Below, piece by piece: positions 27,001 to 39,900 of a DNA stretch of 64,000 nucleotides. Under the pieces are notes generated by a model. That model saw only the letters and a program-made list of their open reading frames with translations. It ran no database searches and was not told the DNA's origin. Position 1 is the stretch's first letter. Each line of letters opens with the position of its first letter. This DNA is from Acanthaster planci (Eukaryota > Echinodermata > Asteroidea > Valvatida > Acanthasteridae). Location: NCBI RefSeq assembly GCF_001949145.1, contig NW_019091438.1, forward strand, positions 534,219 to 598,218. Reading direction: 5' to 3'. Made by a program: the position numbers and the translations under genes.

Positions 27001-29899
27001 AGCCTGGAGCTCTTCAAGAAGTTTGTCCGACAGAGCGGCCTGCGGGTGGCGTATGTCAAGTTGTTTGCCGATGCCAAGGACGAAAGAGAGAAGATCAAGA
27101 TCCTTCAGAAGGTTCTCCAGGATGCTGGAATGAAAGGTGAGTGGAAGAGGTGTCCATCACATTATGTTTTTATCCAGCATCTGACAACTGGGTGCCCAGC
27201 TGCACATGTCAAAGTGAAAAACGGGGCACACCATTGCCTACATTTTACAATTTTTCATGCTGTTATATGTTTAACACGTCGACTGTCTACCACAAGTGTA
27301 CCAGATTCTGCCTCTACGAGTATACTAGTAGGAAATAAAAGGCTATTTTAATGTAAATTGAATACACTGGCATCACCGAAGAACACCACAAATACTCTGC
27401 TGGCATTGTCGAGGTGTACATTAGTAGAGTGCTCACGTTCAAACAGACACCAGAAAGATGCCTTAAATATACGTGCATGCGTACAGTGCTTGGCAAATGG
27501 GAGTGCCCCTTCGAAATTATGTGCACAGTCAATTTCTTCACCAAAATGAGGCCCCCAAATTAAAATTGCCAACAATTTGCCACACAGAAGTCCAGACATC
27601 CCTCCGGCTGGAACTTCGTGTTCATTGATATGAGCTGATTGTTGCACTGGTGAACACTCCTGGAAGCTGATTGGCGGGAAAAAAAAAAAAAAAAAGACAA
27701 AATTCCACTCTGGAGGTTATCTTGCCAAACAAAGAAGCCAACTGGAAACCAGAGTCAGTGTGCATTATTCCAAGCAACCTTTGTGCCACGCTATTACAGC
27801 AAATTTCTGGGGTAGATCCGTGGACCCGGCCAGTGTTTAGGTTATCCATATCAGTGATTTTTCCTCTTCGTTTTTCTGGCAGGCAAACCGACTCTCAGGA
27901 AATGCAGTCAGCTGAAGGAGAGGAGAGAGAAACTGGCAGAGCTAGCAGCTCTTAATGCCGAAAACATCATCCAGGGAAACTCCAAGTCGGGTGAGTAACT
28001 TGTTACGAAGTGCTTTCTACAAGCAACAAATCTGAAACGTAGTAATGATAAAACAATGTGGCTTTGAGCACTAATGCTGTGTCCTAATCAACCTGCTGTG
28101 GCTTGGAGTAGCACACATGTCAAGTGGTTACAGCCACTAATCAGTGACTTTCATAGGCATACGTGTTATTCCTAGCCGCATCCGCAAGTTTCGGCCGCAC
28201 AAAGCAGTAAGTTCCTCCTGAAGACAATCAGAGCACACATTTTTTCCCACTACATCAAACCCTTCACTAGTTCTTTTTGTGACTGACCTCTGTCCAACCA
28301 GCACTTACGAGCCCCTTTTAGTCTTGAAATGGATTTCAGACTAAAATATTTTGTGCACATAATGTTGCATAAAATAGATATCTGGGGCTGAAGACCTTGT
28401 GAAATACTGCTGGTGGTCTGTCTAATAGAACATGTGCTTGGACTGTTCAGCACTGGATTTGTCACTTCATTGGCAGTTAGGGTTAAGCCTTCAAGGGCGG
28501 ATCCAGGAATTTTTCCGGTGGGGGGGTACTCAGGTCGGAGATTTTTTTTAATGTCTCATTTTTGCGGAGTGCATTGTGACGTCACATCCCCCGAGTGGGA
28601 GCAGTTCCTGCGAAGGAGCTTATCTTCTCTAAGGATGAGGTGCGGACAGCACGACGAAAGCATTCCTGAGCGTCTGGAGACGTGTCCATTGGGATGGAAA
28701 TATACCGTCCCAGTATTGCTTTTAACCCAGTAGTGGAGTACCTGCTAGTTATGCTAACTGATTATGGATCAACAACTTTCCCAGCCGTATGGAGGCGAGG
28801 AATAACGTATCTCAACAGATGGCGCTCTACACAATGCTTCTCTTATGAGCTGAGCGGCTAGTAGACAATGCTACTCCCAATATGCTCAGACTGTATTGGA
28901 TACACACGGTACCTATTCTCCTGGGACACAATATCGCCTTTGCTATCAGCGGTCCCAGTCCCTACAAGAAGCATACAGCTTACCATCCTTCGGCCTTACT
29001 TCAGGCGAGGTACTGTGCGCTCTATCTTTAATAGCTTCCTTTGATCAGGCTTCTACCTGAGCCCGTGTTCCACAGCATCAAACTGCCCGACAGCAATTGT
29101 GGTGCATCTTTTATTGCAGACATTGTATGTGTTGGTATCTGTGACATGCACCCTCTATGTTAGTCCGTGAAAATTTGCTTGCCCCCTGTTGCGTTACAAA
29201 ATTCTCCTATTTGTAAAAATCACCTTGTACACATAAGAAGAACAGGGGTGAGATTTCTCAGCTTTTTAGCTGATTTCAGCTTTTTTTGTTTTGGATTTCA
29301 GCTCTTTTTTCCTCACTGGCTGTGTACAAAAGTATAGGAGATTTTCACAGTTCAGCTTCTTTATGCCTTTTTTCAGTTGTTTTCAGCTATTTTTGTCATT
29401 GGTCAATCTCACCCCTGAAGAATCTGTGAGATGCCGTCTTGTTTTTAAATTTGCTTTCGTCATTTTTATTTTTGTCCCTATATTTTACCTGTTTGTTTGT
29501 TTGTTTTTTCTCAGGGTAGGGGGTCGACCCCCCCCCCTCATCCCTGGATCTGCACCTGGTGTTTTTGGCACGGATGTTTTCTCTCTTATTTATTTTGTTC
29601 TGAATAATTTGCCTTTATAAAGAAATTACAAAGGCGTCAAAACGACCTTAAGAGAACTTACAAAGATTGGGGGTGATTGTAGGTACATGTAAAATACTGT
29701 CGTTGAAGAATTGAAGCCACAGATTTTATGATGGTGCTCAACAGGACGGTCCAGGAGAAGGAATGTGTGCAGCCTCTACCTGGCGAAGTCTCCGGGTGGC
29801 CGACCACAGGGAAGCCCTAGCCCCAGACGTGCCAAGCCCGTCGACCACTTTGCCAACCTCCGCGGTATCATCAGCGACGATTCATCGGACAGTGACTAA
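24077..29899 (+). CDS. HIRIP3: HIRIP3-like histone chaperone (HIRA-interacting protein 3)
   Basis: Coding exons are 24077-26452, 26947-27136, 27883-27990 and 29745-29899 (TAA 29897-29899), about 942 residues. Exon 1 encodes some 790 low-complexity residues with many acidic serine clusters (SDSDSD, SSSEEE type; typical CK2 sites) and basic stretches. Exons 2-4 carry the conserved part: FKKFVRQSGLRVAYVKLF at about 815-832, then ILQKVLQDAGMKG, KPTLRKCSQLKERREKLAEL and AENII to about 885. A basic GRSRRR follows, and the end is HFANLRGIISDDSSDSD. This is the HIRIP3 C-terminal arrangement with the CHZ-type H2A-binding region. Known HIRIP3 binds HIRA and core histones in the nucleus. The ATG at 24077 has a good context (ATCATGG), but the frame stays open back to the acceptor at 24049, so upstream coding exons are possible. 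The N-terminal domain that I recall in vertebrate HIRIP3 is not seen. The protein is long for the family (human roughly 550). Confidence 0.88.
28493..29559. mobile_element. Candidate DNA transposon remnant in the last HIRIP3 intron
   Basis: The left end reads GGGCGGATCCAGGAATTTTT with a G-run soon after. The right end, reversed, reads CCAGGTGCAGATCCAGGGAT followed by a G-run. The ends therefore form imperfect inverted repeats around a GGATCCAGG/CCTGGATC core. It is about 1.07 kb, with no transposase and no clear target duplication. The boundaries are approximate. Confidence 0.45.
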
Positions 29900-31916
29900 A
29901 GCTCTGAGCGGCAGGACATTGAAGGTGTGTGTGTACGCTGTATTGGGCTAACTGTTGATACCCTTGATACCATTTTTTAAAGATCGATCTGGTATTGTAA
30001 GCAGCAGCCAAGGGGCAAAACCAAAGTTTTTGGTTGGGGCATTTCTTCGTGGACCCTTTATTGGCTTTCTCAGGTATAAGGCTAAATTTGAGTCTTTTTA
30101 TCAGTTTGGATGAGGAAAAAAATGAAATTGTCCAAAGCAATCATTCTGCCTTCTTTTAGTTTCAAACAAAATTGGGAGAAGGGACCGTAGCCCTGTTTGT
30201 CTACTGGCTACATCAGTGTTTAGCATCACACGTCCTGAGGGAAAGATCACACTGCTGGAGGTTGTTCAAAACATACAGATGTCCATGTCAAGCTGGGAAT
30301 TTGTGGGCTCAGAACTGGAGTATGGTTTGAAAGCTATCAAGGGTCAGAGAGCAATCCAAACTTCCAAAGCTATGTATTTAGAGGAGGAAAAGTTTGTTTA
30401 ATTTGGGAACCATTCCAGGAACTTTTGTTCAGCTTGTTCTTTTTTTTTTTTTTTTTTGGTTTCCAAAACTCATTACTCCAACACTGATGCCCAAGTTGAT
30501 GACAGTCATTCCCCAGTGCTTGACAAACATGGAATTAAGACATTGGCATAACATGGACCACTCAGTTATTGTGATTTTGCTGGTTTCATGTTAGATATTA
30601 CCCTTTTTGAGGGGTTATTTTTTGCATGTTGCTAATTTAAATAGGATCTCTGTCTGAGCAACCCTCCCTACTGTCTACCTTTTTGACCTATGCTTTTGCC
30701 ATTCCTTATGTATACTGAACAAGGACTCTAATTTCTGTTTTTAGGTATGATTCTCATGTTTGCTACAGTGGCTGATGAACTGAAGATCTGGTTTGACGGA
30801 GAAAAAGAAGTTTACAAACTGCAAGTGCATGTAAAGTACATGATGCTGCCTTTTCCAATGTGGCTGAATCACAGAAGTGACTTTGCTCTCAAGAGGTTAC
30901 ACTAGAGGAGAGATGCATGGTTTGGAAACTTTGGATGCAGTACCGAGTGGTTTGAATGTTGTAGGGACAGAAACCTGTTGGGATTTTGAGGAATGCCTTT
31001 AACTGATTTGACCTCAGTTGCATTAAGTTTTTCTGTTTTTTGTTAAAGGGGTGAGATTAAATGAGATTCAGTGCAGACTTCTACTCATGTATTGTACTCG
31101 TACTTGCTGAAATGTACTGCAAATTATTTATCAGCTTGAGTTGATGTCATCAAAATTTCAGATCTCATCTTCCTTTGATGGAGGTTGCGGTCCTGAACAT
31201 TGCCAAATTGTAGACCGAACTAATTGTAAAGTCTACCGTGTTTTCTTCAATTGTCCTTATACTGAAGTTGTATTTGCTCACTGGAGCACCAGACTTGTTT
31301 TTAAATCTCAGCTCCGTCTCTGCCTTTGGCTTCAGGCTTCAGTTTTTTTAAATTTAAACCACTACTTTGACATTCTCCAGCTCATCACAGCTTCCCCTTT
31401 TCAGGCATGGAAGCATCCATTGGGTGCCAGTGTTGGGAGTATTTCCATGTGGTTCCAGTGTCAAACATTTGAAACGAAGGTGGTGTCTGACTTTCTCGGC
31501 TGCGGATTGGAATAACACTGGAGCCCAGCGGTTACAGCTACGGCACATTTCAAGCCTCAAGCCCACGAAATTCTGACACAGCTTGAATGTGGAGCTCAAG
31601 ATAAAGTTGAAGACGGGGATGATGTTTTCCAACGCACATCCGTGCCTAAAGATGGAATTAACTTTGGTGCATGAGCCTCAAAACATCTTAAATTACCACC
31701 CTCTTAAGAAAATCAAGTCACTTTGAGGAATCAAAGATGTTTAGAAGTTCATCCACTGTTGAAGACATTTTTTAACGTCTCCGTAAAGTTAATGTTTTAT
31801 TAACAAGAAGTCATTACTTACCTGTCAATTGAAATTAAATCATTTTAAAAGTTATATACCTAGAAACGTTTGTATTTGTTTTAGGTTATTTTGGAGAGGG
31901 AAATTTGTCAGCGGGG

Positions 31917-31994
31917 CTCAAAATTAGCCCGAGCAGTCCCAGATCCTCCGATATTTCAATATGATTTTACGTACACCCAAGGGGTTAGGGTTAA
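31917..31994. repeat. Dispersed repeat, copy 1 (mate at 53489-53550)
   Basis: CAGTCCCA(G/A)AT(C/T)CTCCGAT...TTTCAATA(T/C)GATTTACGTACACCC...AAGGGGTTA is shared with 53489-53550 in the same orientation. Both are truncated, and the family is unknown. Confidence 0.75.
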
Positions 31995-32530
31995 AGAATA
32001 ATCCCTGGCCAAAAGTGGAAGCCGAGAGGCTTATTGGTAGGGAACATGTTATGGGAAATCGTTTGCCCACACCTCATCTCTGTTGGTTTCAACGTCTAAA
32101 TTTAAATCGCTGTAGTCGTTTTAAGGAGCCTTCTTAGAAATGAAACTGACACAGTGAAAAACAGAGAAAGACGACCGCGTATTTGCACATTAGCACTCGG
32201 CTGTTTTCAGCCAGGAAAAAAAACCGAATGAAATTCCAGCGCCGTGCATGGAGAACATTAATGACATGATGGATGACAACATTAGCCGTGGAGTTCCCAC
32301 GTGGGTTCCCAGAATTCAAGGCGGCATAATCAGTATGACGTCGTGTCTGGGGGTCCGTCGACCCGAGCTCTGTTTGCTGTCTCATCATTCATCGTGCTCA
32401 CACTTGACTGTACATGTAAGGTCGGACCGCGCACATCAGAAGCCTGACGTGTGTGTGCGTAGACATGCCGTTGGGAGTTCCCGTGAATCTCAAAAACCTC
32501 CAGCTCCAGCTTGGACGGGTCATCTTTGCA

Positions 32531-32538
32531 TATAAATA
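32531..32538 (+). promoter_or_regulatory. TATA-like box upstream of the first PTB gene
   Basis: GCATATAAATAGAGCG contains a strong TATAAATA core about 1.07 kb before the ATG at 33599. With a donor-like site at 33343, it could serve an upstream noncoding exon. The assignment is inferred. Confidence 0.3.
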
Positions 32539-33598
32539 GAGCGCATCCTTCCAAGGGCGTCTGCTTTTCTTCGAACAAGTTTTCTTTTGTGCGCGCTTGT
32601 TGGTTTAGCCTGTCATCCATTCATTGCAGGGGTAAACTGTTTCCTTATGTTCGAAGTCCTGGTGCCCTCGGAGCTCATACATGTAAAAGGGTACACACGG
32701 ACATGTAAAAGACCCCAGCGTTATCGATTTTAATTTGTGGGTAAACTGTGAAGTCTCGGGGGGGGGGGTTCCTTGAATAAGCTATATGCCTCTACGGACG
32801 AAGTGAGATTGGAAGTCCAAGTATCGATTAGCGTTTGTGCTGAAAGAAAACGCGGGCTTTGCTTTGGCTTTTCGTCGGCTCATTATTTATGCGTCAAGAC
32901 GGGAATATGAGTTAAATCGGTGTCTGTGTGGACAGCTCGACGCGCCTGGTTGGAGCTAATATTCTCGTCCCGGGGGGAATAGTGGATTGAATCCGCAGTA
33001 TTCGAATTGCAGTCATCAAGGCCATGTCAGCATGGAATGCCTTGTCTGCGCTGCTGCCAAGCCTAGTGAATCATGTATGATAAATACGGGACTGTGTTGC
33101 ACGAGCTAGCACTCAGCGTGAGGGGCGTACAGATACCATCATAATTTTACAGCGCTGTGTGCGATCACCGTGTCCGAGTCTGTGGGAAAGGTACGTTTGA
33201 CGTTTATTTTTCTCTGGCTTTCATTGTGGCCCGACGTGAGAAAAAAAGGGGACCACTTTTGGGCTTTGTGCATGCATGATTTCGTTGGCTTCAGTGAACC
33301 GTGAAAGCTGAGGGGAGTCATGCGTCAGATCCGTGCCGAAAGGTAAGGGGCCGCCATTTTTATTTCGCCCGGCAGGAGTGGTGACTGTCCCGTGTTTCTA
33401 GGGTGATTACCGTAGTGAAAGTTTTAACATTCCAACGCCTACATCTGTCACGAGACTGTCTTTGTTGTCAGGACTTCTTGTAAACCGGCAAACGGATGTG
33501 ACATATCCAGATTTCACCCGTAGAGTTTATGATGATCGCGTAGAGCCTGTGGTGAATATAGGAGAGGGTTTTTTGCCCTCGCGTCAGATCATATCGCC

Positions 33599-36500
33599 AT
33601 GTCGTTCTTGAAGAGGATCGGTAGTCGCAACAAGTCCACGGTGGATCTTCCTGAAGACACCGTCAAAGCTCAGAAGCGAGAGGAGAAGAAGCAGAAGAGG
33701 AGTAGCGTCCAGGGGCTGTCCGGCTTCAAATCTCGGTCGGAGGCACCGCCCAGCGAGGATGCGGAAGGGGCGGCAACCACGGACTCTGCCGTCGGCACGT
33801 CAGAGTCGGCCAACAGGTACCAGGCATCGAAAGACCGGGAGCGCAAGAAGCACAAGGACATGTCCGGGATCACCATTCCGCCGTCGGGGCCATCGAACGA
33901 GTACCCGACCTTCTTGGTGCACTACCTGGGTCGCATGCCCACCCACATGGAGTACGGGCGCGATGCGGTGGAGAAGCCCGTGGAGCAGCTCTGCAAGCTG
34001 AGGGAGAAGCAGAAATTGTCCCGGCTCATGCTGAATTTCAACCCAGACGGTCTGCGGTGCTGGGAGGTCAGCGGGCCCTTTCTCAAGACCAAGAAGGACG
34101 GGTTCACCATGAGCGTGCCCCTTCATCACATCACCTACGGAGTAGGCAGCAACGACCACCCCAACATCTTCGCCTGCATTATCAGGATGAACGCCGAGCC
34201 TGCCCCGGGAGAAGACCAGATGCTCATCCTCCACGCCTTCGTCTGCGCCAAGCCCGAAGTAACGCAGAAACTGACTTACTGGCAGCTCCAGGCCTACATC
34301 GAGGCCTACGAGGACCTCAAGCGGAAGAGGATACTGCGGGACCGGCGTAGAAAGGCCATGGCCGGAGCCCACGGGGAGACATCAACGCCAGTCCCGACCA
34401 TCACGCCCGTACCGGAGGAACCTGCGAAGAACAGCGGTAAAGAAATCACAGAGGTGAAAATCAAGGGTAGGGGCAAAGTAAAGGTGAAGGCGCACGTTGA
34501 GTCTGGGGGGATCCATGAAGGACAGAATCCAAACGGGCCGTCCAAGGCCGTGGGTCTTGTCCTCCAAGACGGCTCCCAGGCCCCAGTCTCCCCCTTCCCG
34601 TCCAACAATAACACCGTCGAGGAGAGCGATCCCGCGGAGGTTTTCGTCGAGGCGTCGGGGGCCGCCACGGGCACCATGGTGCACAGGGCTCGCATCGTGT
34701 CCCGGCCCATGCGAATGGACTCCTCCACCAGTGACGGGGACAACTCGCCTCCGGTCCTTGCCCCGGACAGGTCGAGGGAAGGGAGTGTCTCCTCCTGGGA
34801 CGGAGAGGGGAAAGCGGACACCTCGCTGCAGAAGCGCATCGGGGATCTGGAGGAGTTTATGGAGATGGACGCTGACATGCTGAAGAAGTTGATGGTGACA
34901 GAACACCCAACATTAGCAAGGTATCCTTTTCTTTTATGAAATAATAAACATGAAAATAAAGCGTTGCTTTCTAACCTCAGGCTCTGTGCATTATCAGGGT
35001 TGGCATTATAATCACACCGCATTTAAATGACCTACAATCATCAGCCAATTACTTAAATCGATATCATGTATATTGTCACAGTTTCCGACGCCATGAGCAT
35101 CAAAACCTTCATGATCATCAACATGATAATTGTGATCCATAAACTTATTAAATATTATCATTAGCATTATCTTAACATTGGGATATGGACACGTTCCTAT
35201 CCTATCTGAAAGTTAGTTCCCATGGGTATACATGTATCTATCAAGAAAGGCAGTTAACAGGGACAAACCATGAGGATGGTCAAACAAGGGTGTGGGTGGG
35301 CAGCAAGGGGGTCATCCTAATGCCCCTTTCAAAAGGGAGCCTTTTCAAATTGATTACAGAAGAGGCAATATTTCGTCTGTCTAATTTCCCTCCCTTCTGA
35401 AAGCGTGCAAAAGCCCCCAAAGTTAGCCTCTCCCCTCAGAAAGCTAAAGGTCATTAAAGGTTACATGAAAAAATGCCAAAGTTTTGCCCCCCGCCCGAAG
35501 AAAAAAATGCTTTACAAATTTTTAGGACAAATGGTATTTGTATGTGTACATACATACGTACTTAAGGATAATGTTCCTTTTTATATTTCGTTGGCTTGAC
35601 GTTCGGAAGCAAAACATGTATTAGTCATATAGCTATGTCTTTGGTTTGGGTATGTTTAATGATTATTACAACTTTTTAAAATCATGTGATTTGGGTTGTG
35701 GGCACCAAGAAATGAATCTCTTTGTATAGACCAGTCTGTCCGCGGCCCTTCTAAAAAAATAATAAATATTTTATAGGATGAACATCAAAGCGATTAACAT
35801 TTTTACATGAGTTTGACATCCCCTACCATCGAACCCATGAAGGAATTCCTTCCATTCAGCACAGCCTATTCTCCTTTGCCCATATCATTTTTACCTTGTA
35901 GGTAGAGAGAGAATATCACTGATCTCTATTTATACCTAGAGATCTGTGGAGAATACCAAGTTACAATATGGCAAGTCACAATAGTGCGCCTCCAAGAGTT
36001 TGTAACACGTTGGCCAATCAGAAACGCGCGAAATCTGTCGACCCACTGCGGGTTTGGCTAGGGTCGACAGATTTCGCGCGTTGTGATGTTGATACAATAC
36101 TCTGCTTGTAAGAAGGAACATTTTAGGTCTGAATCCTTTCTTCTAAAGTGTTTTCATTCCTGACGATTCAAGGTTAGTCCCAAGGACATGTTATTAGTGA
36201 GATTCAACTGTGTAATACACAAAGCCAAAGGCTGGAAATGGCATGACGCAGTGAATAGGTATTGTCGCTTTAACCATTAATCACTGTACTGAAAACTGGG
36301 GTTGAAAGATTTGAGCTGGAAACGGCATAGTGCATGGAAAATCAGAAACTAATTTTGGATCATCAGGGCATATCGCGTTGATCCGGTATCAATCAGAAAA
36401 AAGAGACAAGAAAAGTGACGAGGGGAGCCTGAAATTTTCAAGGTCGGGCGCCTCTAATGTGAAAGTCCATTGCCAGCCGTGGGCATGACGAATTTAATAT

Positions 36501-36919
36501 AAGCACCAGCCTTGTCCCGAATCTCCCTAGTTAAAGCTTTGTAGTGATTTAGGAGTCTTCCATAGCGCCATATTCAGGATCTCAAATCTGTCAGCCTTTA
36601 ATCCCGGGTGGCTATTGAGTTTACATTATTGTACATCGTATACTCTTGCTTCTTCTGAATTTTATTTTCTTTTTTAATTATTTGATTTGTTTGTGTTTGA
36701 CTGGAGCTTGACTGTAATAGACACCGGGTCAAAAGAAGATCCAACCCGGTGAAAAATCTCGATCCAACAGCTGACGAATTCCCCTCCCCTCATTCACTTG
36801 TGTCTTTCAGGCGTATTTGCTACCGGGCAACCGTGGACACACAAGGAGTCTTCCACCAGGAGAAGGTGGAACTTGGCGGGGAGGGTCAGGGTGCGGAGCC
36901 GGAGGCCAGTGACGCTTAG
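33599..36919 (+). CDS. PTB/PID-domain adaptor, FAM43/PID1-like (cluster gene 1)
   Basis: Two coding exons: 33599-34920 (phase 2 donor AAG/GTATCC) and 36811-36919 (acceptor TTTCAG; TAG 36917-36919), giving 476 residues. The ATG follows CATCGCC and opens with a short basic N-terminus (MSFLKRIGSRNKS). After a Ser/Glu-rich linker comes one phosphotyrosine-binding (PTB/PID) domain at about 101-245. Its landmarks are FLVHYLGRM (strand 1), PLHHITYGVGS, FACIIR, LHAFVCAKP and the closing helix YWQLQAYIEAYEDLKRKR. The tail of about 230 residues is low complexity until a conserved-looking acidic helix (EEFMEMDADMLKKLM) next to the splice junction; exon 2 adds RICYRATVDTQGVFHQEKVEL. PTB domains bind NPxY-type peptides or phospholipids; the partner is unknown. 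Paralogous genes lie at 45274-46986 and 55740-56807. The subfamily name is tentative. Confidence 0.85.
34943..34960 (+). terminator. Two AATAAA signals just inside the intron of cluster gene 1
   Basis: If the donor at 34921 is not used, the frame reads on for six codons to TGA 34937-34939. AATAAA follows at 34943-34948 and again at 34955-34960. This would give a 446-residue isoform by intronic polyadenylation, losing the exon-2 tail. Confidence 0.4.
35921..35944. repeat. Short hairpin
   Basis: GATCTCTA and TAGAGATC are perfect 8-bp arms around an 8-bp spacer. The hairpin lies 80 bp from a stronger hairpin at 36023-36082 in the same intron. Confidence 0.6.
36023..36082. repeat. Perfect 22-bp inverted repeat with 16-bp spacer
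   Basis: The arm at 36023-36044 begins AACGCGCGAAATC and ends GTCGACCC. The arm at 36061-36082 is its exact reverse complement. The arms carry several CpGs that have not decayed, and pairing stops abruptly outside them. It lies in the intron of cluster gene 1. Confidence 0.95.
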
Positions 36920-39900
36920 CCTAGCCCAACATCACCAACCGCTACATGCCAACTATAACTGAGAAGACAAGTCCCGAATGAGGCAGTGGAAAGCTTTGCT
37001 CCCTTTTCCTATCGGTATATAGTTCTCTCAAAGGGGGAGGGGGTTGTGGCATGGAAGAAACACACGGGCGTAACTACGATGTGAGCAGCCCCCCCCCGCG
37101 GAAGTAAGAGCGCACAGGTGTCCTTTATTAAAATTTCGAAAGGTGCACAGCCGATGCAGCTTTACATGCAAATATTTTTAGCTTTCAATACCCCTTGAAA
37201 AATGTGTGAACACCCAGGTGCCCCCTCAGAAATGTCACTTAACAGTTGTGAAAAGATAACATCCTAAGTTTCAGTTTAATACAAAAAATTGACATGTTTT
37301 TCAGTTTTGGAAAAATGACATCGTAATCTTTAATTTGATATCCAAAACTGTTTCTGCCAATCATTTTGGGAGAAAATAAATGTTACTTTTGGCTTGCATT
37401 TTTGGGGTAACCCTGTAGTCTTACCTGATCTGATGTCCTCCCCAAAACTCTGCCAGGATGCCTAATAAATTATGAGTGGTAACCCTTATTGACGATATGT
37501 ATAATTTTTCATAATATGTTTACTAAATTGTTCACTATTCGCTATGCTCCGTTGAAATTAAAAAAAAAAAAACTGCTTGTGAATAGCGATACAGAAATTA
37601 TCTGAAAAAAATTATCTTTCATGAACGTTTCATCCTTTTCATGCTTCACATAATTTATATTATCTTGATGACACTGCTGTTTGCTCGGACAAATCTTTTT
37701 AAGCTATTCTTGGCTCAGTGTGTGAAAAAAAATCTGTCATTGGTATTCAACGTAGACATACGAGACCGCACAAACCATGGCACTGAAAATATAATCTTTA
37801 CTTTGATAGTACAGGTAGCAGCATAAACCAAACAGAATGAGCCGTGACATTATTCTATAACATACATGCACATTCATGTTTCAGATTTCTTATGTGACAT
37901 GTATTTATTGACATTGAATGTTCCTACTTGTGTAAGGTACATCTATAGGCGTATGTTCATGGCGGTGCATGATAACTGACCAGAGTTGGATTCAATATTA
38001 ATTATCTGTGTGTGTTGGTGGGCGACCAACATTTCATGTGAATTTTGCATGTTCCTATCGCATTGTCGTTAGCGGCCATTTGTGGCAAAGATTTTGTTTT
38101 GCTGTCTGAATACCAAGCTTAACGATAAGCCGAATGATTCTTCGCTACGCTGATGTAGTCCGACAGCTTGAAAGTGCAAGTTGGTGGAATGTCCATACTA
38201 TTTCAATGAGTGGAAAGAGTGGCTTCCTGTTTGCTGTTCGGAGCAGAGGCGAATTATCCGTTTTAACCAAGTTAGTCCTTCGGAATGAAAAGCATTTAGG
38301 TCAAAGTTGCCGGGCAGGGGGATTCCGCTTTCATGTTCGGAATAATGTACGCGCCGTTAAAGGAGCGTGATCATACAGCTGGATATTCCCCAGAAGAATG
38401 GACACACGCTGTACATTTCTCTGAAATTCAGTCCCAAAATATCGATGACCCAATACTATTAATCTGCTTTTTCAGATCTAGAAAAGAGTTTGTGTTGCCT
38501 TGATGGCTCTTAGGTCTAAACTATTATGCAGTCCCATGACTGTGATGCTCGAAAAGCTGAAAAACAAAAATTGTGCTCAAATCCAGGATTTGCAATTGCG
38601 TTTTTCGGATATTTAAATTGGGCTTGGTTTGGTTTGTGTAGGATTGTTTTCTATTAATGGTCAAAATCTTTCAATGTCTGACGTTCTCAAAATGGTTCAG
38701 GTGAAGAGGCAGTATGTCCCATATTTACGGTCTGTTAATCTTTCCCAAACCCTTCGGGTGTTTTATGTGTTTTCTGTGCATCCTAGTATATGCATTGATG
38801 AGCCCAATTTCCAATTCTATTTTAGCTGCCAGTTGACGTGACCAATCCACACCAAAAATCGACAAAAGAAAGATTTACGTTTAACATAAGGGATTAGTGG
38901 TTAAGATGGCCAGTACTCGAAATATTATTTTCTAATAGTTGAAATTCTTTTCTCCATTTTTATGCATTTATTGTATTCGGTCAAAACAAGTTCTATTTTT
39001 AAAGGAATGTGGTTTGGTGAGGCGCAAAGTAGTGAAATAATGTCTGTTTTAGCCTAACGGTGCAATTTCTAAGTAGCAATGATACCATACTTTTGTGAGA
39101 TTTATTTGCCTGTTTTCAGTAGTTGTTTCTGTGAAGCTATTTTTGTAAATCTTTTGATGGTATGTACAGTTCGTTCAGAAAAAAATTGCTACAGTAAATC
39201 CTTTAATAAAAATGCACTTCTGACCGACCATGCATACAGTTCCAATCAAAAACCGCATCCATGGTTGCAGATCTATCCGAGTAATCCCGGATACTGCATC
39301 TGATTTATTATTAAAGGGTCCTTGATGTGAATAGAGTTTATGTACTCGGAACATATTTTGTGCAACTTTCTTTTCCTCTTCTACATGTAAGAAAACTACT
39401 ACTTCTCTTTGTTTTCTCCTCCTAGCTTTTTTCTCTGACAAATAACTTAAGGGCAAAGTCGCGGCGATATCATAACTGGAAAAAGCTGTATGCTGAATTA
39501 GCTATTGAGGTTTCTTCTTGAGATGACATTACATTTTTTCGTTAATGTGTGGACAGAAATTGCCATTTGCTTGACTGTTATACAGGAAATACCGCAAACG
39601 TAAAACGCCCACGCTTGTAATTTCACGGAAGATCGTGCATGACATTGGGCCTCATACAAGTACTCAAGCCTCATATAAGTTGCGTGGTAGCCATCTTGTA
39701 GGACAGTTCTGGCGTTCCACGGGGAAACCTCAATTGTGCGTAATTTTATGGGAGAAAAATATTGGTTTGCAAATGGCGACCATGCAAACCTTCTATACAT
39801 AATGTCTGTGGCTGAATAGAGGAAAAATGTTCACTTTTCATGTGTAAATTTTTGAAATTGATCGCTGTTCCGCAAGGCCATGACAAATGTTAAGCAGTTA

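Larger units (their letters stand above)
29900..33598. other. HIRIP3 3' flank and upstream region of the first PTB gene
   Basis: No further coding block is supported. There is no AATAAA close to the HIRIP3 stop; an ATTAAA occurs at 31834-31839. A dispersed repeat lies at 31917-31994, a TATA-like box at 32531-32538 and a donor-like AAG/GTAAGG at 33343. The last 700 bp are CpG-richer, as expected for a promoter and 5' UTR. Confidence 0.5.

Noticed and set aside
34306-35022. Minus-strand open frame of 238 codons
   Set aside because: It is antisense to the tail of cluster gene 1, has no recognisable features and crosses that gene's splice junction.
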